Origin: Streptomyces panaciradicis
GTDB lineage: Bacteria; Actinomycetota; Actinomycetes; Streptomycetales; Streptomycetaceae
Assembly (NCBI RefSeq): GCF_023516615.1
Contig: NZ_JAMGBF010000072.1
Coordinates: 1-45,645, forward strand
DNA: 45,645 bases
Reading direction: 5' to 3'
In this document: positions 1 to 8,207 of the stretch, in pieces
Position numbering within the stretch: the first letter of the stretch is position 1
Layout of the letters: each line of letters starts with the position of its first letter
Notes under the pieces: generated by a model
Databases searched by the model: none
Told to the model about the DNA's origin: nothing
What the model saw: the letters and a program-made list of their open reading frames with translations, nothing else
Translations under genes and position numbers: made by a program

Positions 1-1718
1 CCGCCCGGCATCTCGCCGCCGCCGGGGAAGCCGCCCGCCTGGCCGTTCCGGCTGCCCTGCCCGGTGCCGCCCGGCATCTCGCCGCCGCCGGGGAAGCCGC
101 CCGCCTGGCCGTTCCGGCTGCCCTGCCCGGTGCCGCCCGGCATCTCGCCGCCGCCCGGGAAGCCGCCCCGGTTGCCGCCCCCGCCGGGCCCGCCGAAGCT
201 GCCGCCCGTGGTGGGACCGGCGGTCGGATTCGTGCCGCCCATGCCGCCACCGCCGCCGCTCGAACCGAACGGCTCCGACGCGGCGTACGCCGTTGGGCCC
301 GCGAGGGAGGCGACCACGGCCGCCGCGACGGAAACGGTGAGCAGCCGGGTCCGGCCGCCGGACCGCAGGACCAGCATGCCCACGACGGCCGCCACGGTCA
401 GCACGCCGACCACCGGCCACAGCCAGGTGTTCCAGCCGGAGGCGCGGCGCAGCAGGACGATCGCCCAGATCCCGGTGACGCCGAAGGCGACGGGCAGCAC
501 CCACGCCCAGCGGCGGTCGCGGCGGAAGGCGTCCAGCAGCATCACGCCACCGCCGCCGCACAGCGCCGCGATGCCCGGGGCGAGCGCGGTCGTGTAGTAC
601 GGGTGCATCGTGCCCTGGGCGGTCGCGAAGATGACGTAGTGCAGGACGGTCCAGCCGCCCCACAGCACCAGCGCCATCCGCCTCAGGTCGGCGCGCGGGG
701 CCCGCCCGCACAGCACCAGGCCGCCGACGAGGGCGATCGCGGAGAACGGCAGCAGCCAGGAGATCTGGCCGCCGAGGATGTCGTTGAACATGCGGCCCAG
801 GCCCGCGGAGCCGGAGAAGCCGCCTCCGCCGCCCCCGCCCCCGCCGTTGCCCTCGCCGCCGAAGACCCGGCCGAGGCCGTCGTAGCCCATGATCAGGTCC
901 CAGGCGGAACCGTCCGTCGAGCCGCCGATGTACGGCCGGTCGGCGGCCGGCACCAGGGAGACCGCGATCGCCCACCAGAAGCTGGAGACGGCCAGCACGA
1001 GCGCGGCCAGCAGCAGGTTGACGGTCCGCTTCGCCCAGGGGGCCTTCGACGCGTAGACGTAGAGGGCGAAGACGGCCGGCAGCGCGATCCAGCCCGCGAG
1101 CAGCTTGGTGTTGAAGGCCAGGCCGAAGCAGGCGGCCGAGCCGAGCAGCGGCAGCAGCCGCTCGTCACGGGTGGCGCGCAGCGCGAGGGCCGCGCCCGCC
1201 ACCATCAGGAACACCAGGAGCGTGTCGGGGTTGTTGTCGCGGTTGATGGCGACGGTGATCGGGGTCAGCGCCAGCACCAGCGCGGCGACGGTCGCCGCGA
1301 CATGGCCCCACACCCGCTTCACGGAGGAGTGCAGGATCCAGACGGTGGCGAGGCCGGCGCCGATCTGAGGCACCATCATCTGCCAGGTGCCGAAGCCGAA
1401 CAGGCGGCACGACAGGCCCATGACCATGAGGGCGAGCGGCGGTTTGTCGACGGTCAGGAAGTTGCCGGGGTCCAGCGAGCCGAAGAACCAGGCCTTCCAG
1501 CTCTGGGTGCCGGCCCAGACGGCACCGCTGTAGAAGGTGTTCATGCCCGACCCGGAGAGGTTCCAGGCGTACAGGACGGCCGCCACGACGAGGATCGCGA
1601 TCAGGGCGGGCAGCGACCAGCGCGGCGCCCGGTCCGGCGGTGCCGTCGGTGGAGCGGGCGGCGTCCGGTCGGCGGACGCGGGCTCGGTGTGGGGGTGCGG
1701 ATCGGTGGCAGATGTCAC
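1..1718 (-). CDS. ArnT/PMT-like membrane glycosyltransferase, C-terminus off the left edge
   Basis: A polytopic membrane protein read leftwards from a GTG at 1718 and still open at base 1. After a Pro-rich cytosolic stretch (residues 1-33) a first membrane segment (about 36-50) leads into an outside loop. DKPP at 91-94 and a run of hydrophobic segments fit the ArnT/PMT_2 family of polyprenyl-phosphate-sugar-dependent glycosyltransferases that act on the outer face of the membrane. A poly-Gly stretch (about 815-860 on the plus strand) interrupts the hydrophobic part, and the end is a Gly/Pro/Asn-rich tail with 22-residue tandem repeats. Donor and acceptor cannot be read. No good Shine-Dalgarno precedes the GTG, so the exact start is uncertain. 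It is divergent from the serine hydrolase at 1875. Confidence 0.8.
   Translation of the reverse strand, partial: MTSATDPHPHTEPASADRTPPAPPTAPPDRAPRWSLPALIAILVVAAVLYAWNLSGSGMNTFYSGAVWAGTQSWKAWFFGSLDPGNFLTVDKPPLALMVMGLSCRLFGFGTWQMMVPQIGAGLATVWILHSSVKRVWGHVAATVAALVLALTPITVAINRDNNPDTLLVFLMVAGAALALRATRDERLLPLLGSAACFGLAFNTKLLAGWIALPAVFALYVYASKAPWAKRTVNLLLAALVLAVSSFWWAIAVSLVPAADRPYIGGSTDGSAWDLIMGYDGLGRVFGGEGNGGGGGGGGGFSGSAGLGRMFNDILGGQISWLLPFSAIALVGGLVLCGRAPRADLRRMALVLWGGWTVLHYVIFATAQGTMHPYYTTALAPGIAALCGGGGVMLLDAFRRDRRWAWVLPVAFGVTGIWAIVLLRRASGWNTWLWPVVGVLTVAAVVGMLVLRSGGRTRLLTVSVAAAVVASLAGPTAYAASEPFGSSGGGGGMGGTNPTAGPTTGGSFGGPGGGGNRGGFPGGGEMPGGTGQGSRNGQAGGFPGGGEMPGGTGQGSRNGQAGGFPGGGEMPG
7..164 (-). repeat. 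66-bp tandem repeat coding 22-residue Gly-rich units
   Basis: The same 66-bp unit begins at 7, 73 and 139. The first two copies are complete and practically identical; the third drifts out of register around 165. In the glycosyltransferase frame each unit reads GGFPGGGEMPGG, then TGQGSRNGQA. The period is a multiple of three, so copy number can change without a frameshift. More copies may lie beyond the left edge. Confidence 0.9.
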
Positions 1719-1813
1719 GAGCGCATCGTGCAGAGGGGGCGTGGGTGCGGGCTGTGCCGGACCTTGCTCCCGGCTGTGAATCGGCCAAGCCCCGGTCACG
1801 CATGGGACAGGCT

Positions 1814-1843
1814 TTGCCCAAGGCGGCAGGTCACGCGTACAAC
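1814..1843 (+). promoter_or_regulatory. sigma-70-type promoter of the serine hydrolase gene
   Basis: TTGCCC (1814-1819), an 18-base spacer and TACAAC (1838-1843) lie about 30 bases upstream of the ATG at 1875. This suits the main Streptomyces sigma factor HrdB. It sits in the 156-base divergent gap before the glycosyltransferase. Call by eye only. Confidence 0.4.
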
Positions 1844-1874
1844 CATTCACCCGAACCCGTGTGTCAACAGGGGC

Positions 1875-2726
1875 ATGAATCTCGGGACTTCCACCAGACG
1901 TGCCAGAGCGCTCGTCACCGGCGCCGTCGGACTCGGCGTCCTCATACCCGTCGTGGCCGCCGCGCCCGCCTCGGCCGCCACCGCCGTCAGCTGCACGTCC
2001 TCCAAGGCGGCGCTGGCCACCAAGTTGCAGAAGGACATCACCGCCGCCGTCGCGGGCCGCTCGGGCACCATCGCCGTCGGCCTCTACGACCGCACCACCA
2101 ACACGACGTGTTCGCTGCGCGCCACCAACTCCTACGACTCCGCCAGCATCGTCAAGGTCACCATCCTCGCCACGCTGCTGTGGGACGCGAAGAAGCACAA
2201 CCGCTACCTCACCGACACCGAGGTCTCGCTCTCCACCGCCATGATCACCAAGTCGGACAACGCGGCGGCCAGCACGCTGTGGAAGCAGCTCGGCCTGACG
2301 AAGATCAAGGGCTTCCTCACCGCCGCCGGGATGACGAAGACCGTGCCCGGCGCGAACAACTACTGGGGTCTGACGCAGGTCAACGTCACCGACGAGCAGA
2401 AGCTGCTGAAGCTGATCACCGCGAGGAACGCGGTGCTGAGCGACAACTCCCGCGCCTTCATCCTGAAGCTGATGGGCCAGGTCATCTCCTCGCAGCGCTG
2501 GGGAACGCCGTACGGCACCCCGTCCGGGGTCACCTGGCACGTCAAGAACGGCTGGCTGCAGCGCTCCACGCACGGCTGGCGGGTGCACAGCCTGGGCACC
2601 TTCAACGGCGGCGGCCACGACTACATGATCACGGTGCTCACCTGGGGCAACAGCACCATGAGCTACGGCATCAACACCATCCAGGGCGTGGCCAAGGTCA
2701 TCCACAAGGATCTGGCCGCCAGTTGA
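1875..2726 (+). CDS. secreted class A beta-lactamase-like serine hydrolase
   Basis: 283 residues starting at ATG 1875. An N-terminal Sec signal (TRRAR charge cluster, hydrophobic 14-30, likely cut after ASA near 35) places it outside the cell. The three penicillin-recognising motifs are in order: SIVK at 91-94 with the nucleophile Ser and general-base Lys, SDN at 127-129, and KNG at 224-226 in place of KTG. The ExxLN motif that carries the deacylating Glu of class A beta-lactamases is not recognisable; the region reads GLTQVN. The fold is well supported. Resistance function is doubtful, and a peptidoglycan-binding or carboxypeptidase-like role is possible. A longer open frame runs upstream but lacks coding logic. 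Confidence 0.85.
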   Translation: MNLGTSTRRARALVTGAVGLGVLIPVVAAAPASAATAVSCTSSKAALATKLQKDITAAVAGRSGTIAVGLYDRTTNTTCSLRATNSYDSASIVKVTILATLLWDAKKHNRYLTDTEVSLSTAMITKSDNAAASTLWKQLGLTKIKGFLTAAGMTKTVPGANNYWGLTQVNVTDEQKLLKLITARNAVLSDNSRAFILKLMGQVISSQRWGTPYGTPSGVTWHVKNGWLQRSTHGWRVHSLGTFNGGGHDYMITVLTWGNSTMSYGINTIQGVAKVIHKDLAAS

Positions 2727-2774
2727 CCCCTGCCGGTCTCCCGCCCGTCACCGTCCCGTCCTACGGTGGCGCCC

Positions 2775-3800
2775 ATGCGCCTGAGATCCGTACTCGCGAC
2801 CACCACCGCGGCCCTGGCGGCGGCCACCTGCCTGACCGCCGCCGGGCCCGCCACGGCCACCCCCCGCGCCTCTCACGCCTGTTCGCCGGCCGTCTCCGTC
2901 GACCGCTTCTCCGACGCGCTCGACAAGACGACGTACGACGGCACCTTCGTCGGCAACTTCTCCGCGCTCGCGGTGGACACGGACGGCTCGATCGCCGCCC
3001 TGGAGGACCGCTCGTCCCTGTTCGACCTGGACGCCCGGACCCTCGCCCCGAAGCGGGTCGTCCCGCTCGCGGACGAGAAGGGCGCCGCGCTCGACAGTGA
3101 GGGCCTGGTCGTCGACCGGGACGGCACCCGGCTGATCACCTCCGAGACCGAGCCGTCGATCCGCCGCTACAGCCCCGACGGCGAAATCCTCGACCGGCTC
3201 CCGGTCCCCTCCCCGCTCCTCGTCGCCCCCGCCGGCCGCGCCACGGCCAACCAGACCTTCGAGGGCCTGACCCTCCTGCCCGGCGGCCGCACTCTGCTGG
3301 CCTCGATGGAGAACGCGCTCTCCGGCGACTCGGCGACCCTCGTCCGCTTCCAGACCTGGACCCGCGCGAAGGGCGGCCGCTTCCGCCCGGCCGCGCAGTA
3401 CGCCTACCCCCTCGACGCCGGCCTGGGCGTCCCCGAGGTGCAGGCCACCCCCGACGGCCGCCTCCTGGGCCTGGAGCGCGGCTTCACCTCCGGCGTCGGC
3501 AACACCGTCCGCCTCTACCTGGCCGACCCGCGCCACGCCACGGACACCTCCGGCGTCGTGAACCTGACCGGGCAGCCGGGCGTCCGCCCGATCCGGAAGA
3601 CCCTCCTCGCCGACCTCGCCGCCTGCCCCTCCCTCGGCGCCACCGCCAAGCAGCCCCAGCCGAACCCGCTGCTCGACAACATCGAGGGAATGGCCGTCAC
3701 GGGGTACTCGAAGGGCCGCCTGAAGGTGCTGCTGGTCAGCGACGACAACCAGAACGCGGTACAGACGACCCGCTTCTACCACCTGCGGGTACGGATCTGA
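2775..3800 (+). CDS. secreted esterase-like phytase-domain protein
   Basis: 341 residues from ATG 2775, 48 bases after the serine hydrolase, so probably co-transcribed with it. A Sec signal (MRLRSVLATTTAALAAATCL, cut near ATA at about 30) is followed by a repetitive beta-propeller-like sequence: GNFSALAVDTDGSIAALED, DSEGLVVDRDGTRLITSE, TFEGLTLLPGGRTLLASMEN, and near the end DNIEGMAVTGY and VLLVSDDN. The recurring EG(L/M) and SD/SE strand ends match the 'esterase-like activity of phytase' family. Substrate is unknown; phosphoester hydrolysis is inferred from the family name only. Confidence 0.8.
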   Translation: MRLRSVLATTTAALAAATCLTAAGPATATPRASHACSPAVSVDRFSDALDKTTYDGTFVGNFSALAVDTDGSIAALEDRSSLFDLDARTLAPKRVVPLADEKGAALDSEGLVVDRDGTRLITSETEPSIRRYSPDGEILDRLPVPSPLLVAPAGRATANQTFEGLTLLPGGRTLLASMENALSGDSATLVRFQTWTRAKGGRFRPAAQYAYPLDAGLGVPEVQATPDGRLLGLERGFTSGVGNTVRLYLADPRHATDTSGVVNLTGQPGVRPIRKTLLADLAACPSLGATAKQPQPNPLLDNIEGMAVTGYSKGRLKVLLVSDDNQNAVQTTRFYHLRVRI

Positions 3801-3920
3801 GCGCACCCGCGGGCACGGGGCCCGCCGCCGCCCCCCGTTTTGTTGCGGAGGGATGAAATCCGCTTCCTCGTGTGTTGGTGCCTTCCGGTAGATCAGGAGA
3901 TTTCGACGGAGGGCACCCGC

Positions 3921-6900
3921 GTGAGCGAGCAACGGGGATGGGCACGGCGACTGGCCGCGTACGCGTGGCGGTATCCGAAGGACGTCGTCCTCGCGCTCGG
4001 CTCCTCGCTCGCCGGCATGGCCGTCATGGCCGTGGTCCCGCTGGTCACCAAGGTGATCATCGACGACGTGATCGGCGACCACAGCCGCTCCATGGGCCCC
4101 TGGGTGGGCGCCCTGCTCGGCGCCGCCGTCCTCGTCTACGCCGCCACCTACGTGCGCCGCTACTACGGCGGCCGCCTCGCCCTCGACGTCCAGCACGACC
4201 TGCGGACCGAGATGTTCGGGACGATCACCCGGCTCGACGGCCGGCGGCAGGACGAGCTGTCCACCGGCCAGGTCGTCGGGCGGGCCACCAGCGACCTCCA
4301 GCTCATCCAGGGCCTGCTCTTCATGCTCCCGATGACCATCGGGAACATCCTGCTCTTCCTGATCTCCCTGGTGATCATGGCCTGGCTGTCGCTGCCGCTG
4401 ACCCTGGTCGCCCTCGCGGTCGCGCCGGCCCTGTGGTGGATCGCCCGGCGCAGCCGCTCCCGTCTGCACCCCGCCACCTGGTACTCCCAGGCCCAGGCCG
4501 CCGCCGTCGCGGGCGTGGTCGACGGCGCCGTCAGCGGCGTCCGCGTGGTCAAGGGCTTCGGGCAGGAGGACCAGGAGACCGGGAAGCTGCGCGAGGTCAG
4601 CCGCCGGCTCTTCGCCGGGCGGCTGCGCACCATCCGGCTGAACTCCACCTACACCCCGGCCCTGCAGGCCGTCCCCGCCCTCGGCCAGGTCGCCATGCTC
4701 GCCATCGGCGGCTGGCTGGCGGTCGGCGGGCACATCACCCTCGGCACCTTCGTCGCCTTCTCCACCTACCTCGCCCAGCTCGTCGGCCCGGTCCGCATGC
4801 TGGCCGTGGTGCTCACGGTGGGGCAGCAGGCGCGCGCCGGCACCGAGCGCGTCCTGGAGCTGATCGACACCGAGCCGTCGATGACGGACGGCACGAAGGA
4901 GCTGCCCGCCGACGCGCCCGCGACCGTCGAGTTCGACGACGTGTCCTTCGGCTACGACGACGAGCGCCCCGTCCTCAAGGGCCTGTCCTTCGAGATCCGC
5001 CCCGGCGAGACCCTCGCGGTCGTCGGCTCCTCCGGCTCCGGCAAGTCCACGGTCTCCCTGCTGCTGCCGCGCTTCTACGACGTCACCCACGGCGCCGTCC
5101 TGGTGGGTGGCCACGACGTCCGCGAGCTCACCCTCGACTCGCTCCGGGCCGCGATCGGCCTGGTCCCCGAGGACTCGTTCCTCTTCTCCGACACGGTCCG
5201 CAACAACATCGCCTACGGCCGCCCCGACGCGACCGAGGAGGAGATCCTGACGGCCGCCCGCGCCGCCCAGGCGGACCGTTTCATCGCCGAGCTCCCCGAC
5301 GGCTACGACACCAAGGTCGGCGAGCACGGACTGACCCTCTCCGGCGGCCAGCGCCAGCGCGTCGCCCTCGCCCGCGCCATCCTCGCCGACCCCCGGCTGC
5401 TGGTCCTGGACGACGCCACCTCGGCCGTGGACGCCCGGGTCGAGCACGAGATCCACGAGGCGCTCAAGGAGGTCATGCGGGGCCGTACGACCCTGCTCAT
5501 CGCCCACCGCCGCTCCACCCTGAACCTCGCCGACCGCATCGCCGTCCTGGAGGACGGCCGGCTCGCCGACCTCGGCACCCACGAGGAGCTCCAGGAACGC
5601 TCCGCCCTCTACCGCCGCCTGCTCACCGACCCCGACGAGCTCGGCGGGGTCTCGCCCGGCCACACCCAGCCCGCCTGCCCGCGCGAGGACACCTCGGTGC
5701 GGGAGGAGCTGGACGCCGAGTTCGACGCCGAGCGGGGCATCACCCCGCGGCTGTGGGCCGGGGAGCGCACCCCGCGGGACACGGCGACGGAGGGCATGCC
5801 GGCCACCCCCGAACTCCTCGCCCAGGTCGAGGCGCTGCCCCCGGCGACCGACACGCCGGACATCGACGAGGCACGGGCGGTGCTGCCGGAGGTGTCCTAC
5901 GGCCTCAGGCGGCTGCTGCGGGGCTTCGGGCCGCCGCTGCTGATCAGCCTCGGCCTGGTCGCCGTCGACGCCGGCATGGGCCTGCTGCTGCCGGTGCTGA
6001 TCCGGCACGGCATCGACAAGGGCGTCAACGCCCTGGCCCTCGGCGCGGTCTGGGCGGCCGCGCTGCTCGGTCTGGCCGCCGTGCTCGCCCAGTGGGCGGC
6101 GCAGATCGGCGAGACCCGGATGACCGGGCGCACCGGCGAGCGGGTCCTGTACGCGCTGCGGCTGAAGATCTTCGCCCAGCTCCAGCGGCTCGGCCTGGAC
6201 TACTACGAGCGGGAGCTGACCGGCCGGATCATGACGAGGATGACGACCGACGTCGACGCCCTCTCCACCTTCCTGCAGACCGGCCTGGTCACCGCCTTCG
6301 TCTCCGTCGTCACCTTCTTCGGCATCATGGTCGCCCTGCTGGTGATCGACGTGCAGCTCGCGCTCGTGGTGTTCGCCACGCTGCCGCCGCTGATCGTCGG
6401 CACGTACTTCTTCCGCCGGGCGAGCGTGAAGGCGTACGAACTGGCCCGTGAGCGGGTCGCGCTGGTCAACGCCGACCTGCAGGAGTCGGTCTCCGGGCTG
6501 CGGATCGTGCAGGCCTTCCGGCGCGAGCGGGACGGCGGCGCGCGGTTCGCCGAGCGCAGCGACAACTACCGCCAGGCCCGTATCCGGGGCCAGTGGCTGA
6601 TCTCCATCTATTTCCCGTTCGTGCAGCTGCTGTCGTCCGTCGCGGCGGCGGCCGTGCTGTTCACGGGCGCGGGCCGGGTGGAGAACGCCACGCTCACCAC
6701 GGGCGCCCTGGTCGCCTACCTCCTCTACATCGACCTGTTCTTCGCGCCGGTGCAGCAGCTCTCCCAGGTCTTCGACGGCTACCAGCAGGCCACCGTCTCC
6801 CTCGGCCGCATCCAGGAGCTGCTCCGGGAGCCGACCTCCACCCGGGCCGCCGACAAACCCCTCGACGTGCCCTCCCTGCGCGGCGAAGTGGCCTTCGAGG

Positions 6901-7640
6901 ACGTGCACTTCGCCTACGGCGACGACGAAGAGGCCCTCGCCGGGATCGAGTTGAAGATCCCCGCCGGGCAGACGGTCGCGTTCGTCGGCGAGACGGGCGC
7001 CGGGAAGTCGACGCTGGTGAAGCTGGTGGCCCGGTTCTACGACCCGACGGGCGGCCGGGTGACGGTCGACGGCACCGACCTGCGGGCGCTGGACCTCACC
7101 GCCTACCGCCACCGGCTGGGCGTCGTCCCGCAGGAGGCGTACCTCTTCCAGGGCACCGTCCGCGACGCCATCGCCTACGGCCGCCCCGACGCCACCGACG
7201 CCGAGGTGGAGGCGGCGGCCCGGGCGGTCGGCGCGCACGACATGATCGCCACGCTGGAGGGCGGCTACCTGCACCAGGTCGCCGAGCGCGGCCGCAACCT
7301 CTCCGCGGGCCAGCGGCAGCTGATCGCCCTCGCCCGCGCCGAACTGGTCGACCCCGACGTGCTGCTCCTCGACGAGGCGACCGCCGCCCTGGACCTCGCC
7401 ACGGAGGCGCAGGTCAACGCGGCGACGGACCGGCTGGCCGGCCGCCGTACGACACTCGTGGTCGCCCACCGGCTGACCACCGCGGCCCGCGCGGACCGGG
7501 TGGTGGTGATGGACCACGGGCGGGTCGTCGAGGACGGCACGCACGAGGAACTCCTCGCCCTGGACGGGCGGTACGCCGAGCTGTGGCGGACCTTCATCGG
7601 CGAACCGGACCCCGGAGAGCCGGTCGCCGCGTCCCACTGA
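3921..7640 (+). CDS. single-chain ABC exporter, two TMD-NBD halves with one degenerate site
   Basis: 1239 residues. The GTG at 3921 is preceded by ACGGAGGG at good spacing; the open frame reaches back further without ribosome-site support. Half 1: membrane domain about 1-310, NBD with Walker A GSSGSGKST (369-377), signature LSGGQ (473-477) and Walker B VLDD (495-498), where the usual catalytic Glu is Asp. A linker of roughly 100 residues rich in Pro/Asp/Glu follows. Half 2: membrane domain about 650-940, Walker A GETGAGKST (1023-1031), signature LSAGQ (1127-1131) and Walker B LDE (D1151, E1152). Both switch His residues remain (IAHR, VAHR). This is the asymmetric pattern of heterodimeric multidrug exporters. 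The cargo cannot be told. Confidence 0.92.
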   Translation: MSEQRGWARRLAAYAWRYPKDVVLALGSSLAGMAVMAVVPLVTKVIIDDVIGDHSRSMGPWVGALLGAAVLVYAATYVRRYYGGRLALDVQHDLRTEMFGTITRLDGRRQDELSTGQVVGRATSDLQLIQGLLFMLPMTIGNILLFLISLVIMAWLSLPLTLVALAVAPALWWIARRSRSRLHPATWYSQAQAAAVAGVVDGAVSGVRVVKGFGQEDQETGKLREVSRRLFAGRLRTIRLNSTYTPALQAVPALGQVAMLAIGGWLAVGGHITLGTFVAFSTYLAQLVGPVRMLAVVLTVGQQARAGTERVLELIDTEPSMTDGTKELPADAPATVEFDDVSFGYDDERPVLKGLSFEIRPGETLAVVGSSGSGKSTVSLLLPRFYDVTHGAVLVGGHDVRELTLDSLRAAIGLVPEDSFLFSDTVRNNIAYGRPDATEEEILTAARAAQADRFIAELPDGYDTKVGEHGLTLSGGQRQRVALARAILADPRLLVLDDATSAVDARVEHEIHEALKEVMRGRTTLLIAHRRSTLNLADRIAVLEDGRLADLGTHEELQERSALYRRLLTDPDELGGVSPGHTQPACPREDTSVREELDAEFDAERGITPRLWAGERTPRDTATEGMPATPELLAQVEALPPATDTPDIDEARAVLPEVSYGLRRLLRGFGPPLLISLGLVAVDAGMGLLLPVLIRHGIDKGVNALALGAVWAAALLGLAAVLAQWAAQIGETRMTGRTGERVLYALRLKIFAQLQRLGLDYYERELTGRIMTRMTTDVDALSTFLQTGLVTAFVSVVTFFGIMVALLVIDVQLALVVFATLPPLIVGTYFFRRASVKAYELARERVALVNADLQESVSGLRIVQAFRRERDGGARFAERSDNYRQARIRGQWLISIYFPFVQLLSSVAAAAVLFTGAGRVENATLTTGALVAYLLYIDLFFAPVQQLSQVFDGYQQATVSLGRIQELLREPTSTRAADKPLDVPSLRGEVAFEDVHFAYGDDEEALAGIELKIPAGQTVAFVGETGAGKSTLVKLVARFYDPTGGRVTVDGTDLRALDLTAYRHRLGVVPQEAYLFQGTVRDAIAYGRPDATDAEVEAAARAVGAHDMIATLEGGYLHQVAERGRNLSAGQRQLIALARAELVDPDVLLLDEATAALDLATEAQVNAATDRLAGRRTTLVVAHRLTTAARADRVVVMDHGRVVEDGTHEELLALDGRYAELWRTFIGEPDPGEPVAASH

Positions 7641-7718
7641 CGGTCGTGCAACCATCCGACATACGTCCTGCGTCCGTACATCAGTACGTTCGTTGGCGGC
7701 GGTAGGGGAGGGACGACA

Positions 7719-8108
7719 GTGGACACTGGTGCGATACGTCGGCGGGTCGCGGTCGGCATGGCCGTGCTGACCGCGTCCGGACTGCTCGCGCTCGCGGCAC
7801 CCGGTAACGCGCAGGCCGCTTCGTACTGCGGGGGGCGCAAGGTGAGGGACCTGTCGTTCTCCACCGGGGTCGTCCACGTCTACAAGCACGACGGCTACGT
7901 CTGCGCCGTCACCTTCCCCGCCAAGCCCTCCGCCGCGCGGCGCTCGATGTCCGTCGGCGTCCAGGCGCGCGGCAACCGCCCCGTCGTCGACAAGGGCCGC
8001 TACAGCCACCACGCGGGCCCGGTGACCGTGCACGCCGGGCACCGGTGCGTGTGGATCACCGGCTCGGTGGGGCGGGGCACGGTCAGTTCCGGCTGGATCC
8101 TTTGCTGA
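7719..8108 (+). CDS. small secreted four-cysteine protein
   Basis: 129 residues from GTG 7719, preceded by GGGGAGGGA at 7705-7713. A signal peptide (RRR at 7-9, hydrophobic 10-30, cut near AQA at about 33) leaves a mature protein of roughly 95 residues with four Cys (YCGG, YVCAV, HRCVW, C-terminal ILC), so two disulfides are likely. The mature chain is basic and rich in Gly, Ser and aromatic residues. No family recognised. It is expressed alone: about 80 bases separate it from the exporter and about 100 from the peptidase. Confidence 0.75.
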   Translation: MDTGAIRRRVAVGMAVLTASGLLALAAPGNAQAASYCGGRKVRDLSFSTGVVHVYKHDGYVCAVTFPAKPSAARRSMSVGVQARGNRPVVDKGRYSHHAGPVTVHAGHRCVWITGSVGRGTVSSGWILC

Positions 8109-8207
8109 TTCACGGGATTCTCCCGGGTATTTCTTGAACTCCCCTTTCGCAGGCGTCCGTTGCTGGGCTAGCTTCCGGCGGACATCTGTTCACACAGGGG
8201 AGGGTGC

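Noticed and set aside
1..164. Repeats at the left edge as a CRISPR array
   Set aside because: The units are contiguous without spacers and are in frame within the glycosyltransferase gene.
2748..8042. Very long minus-strand frame opposite the exporter and neighbouring genes
   Set aside because: It lies antisense to well-supported genes with domain motifs, has repetitive Gly/Arg/Val composition and no family features. It is a GC-rich shadow frame.
8134..8174. TTGAAC and TAGCTT as promoter of the S37 peptidase gene
   Set aside because: The spacing is about 29 bases, too long for a sigma-70 promoter; no better pair was found.
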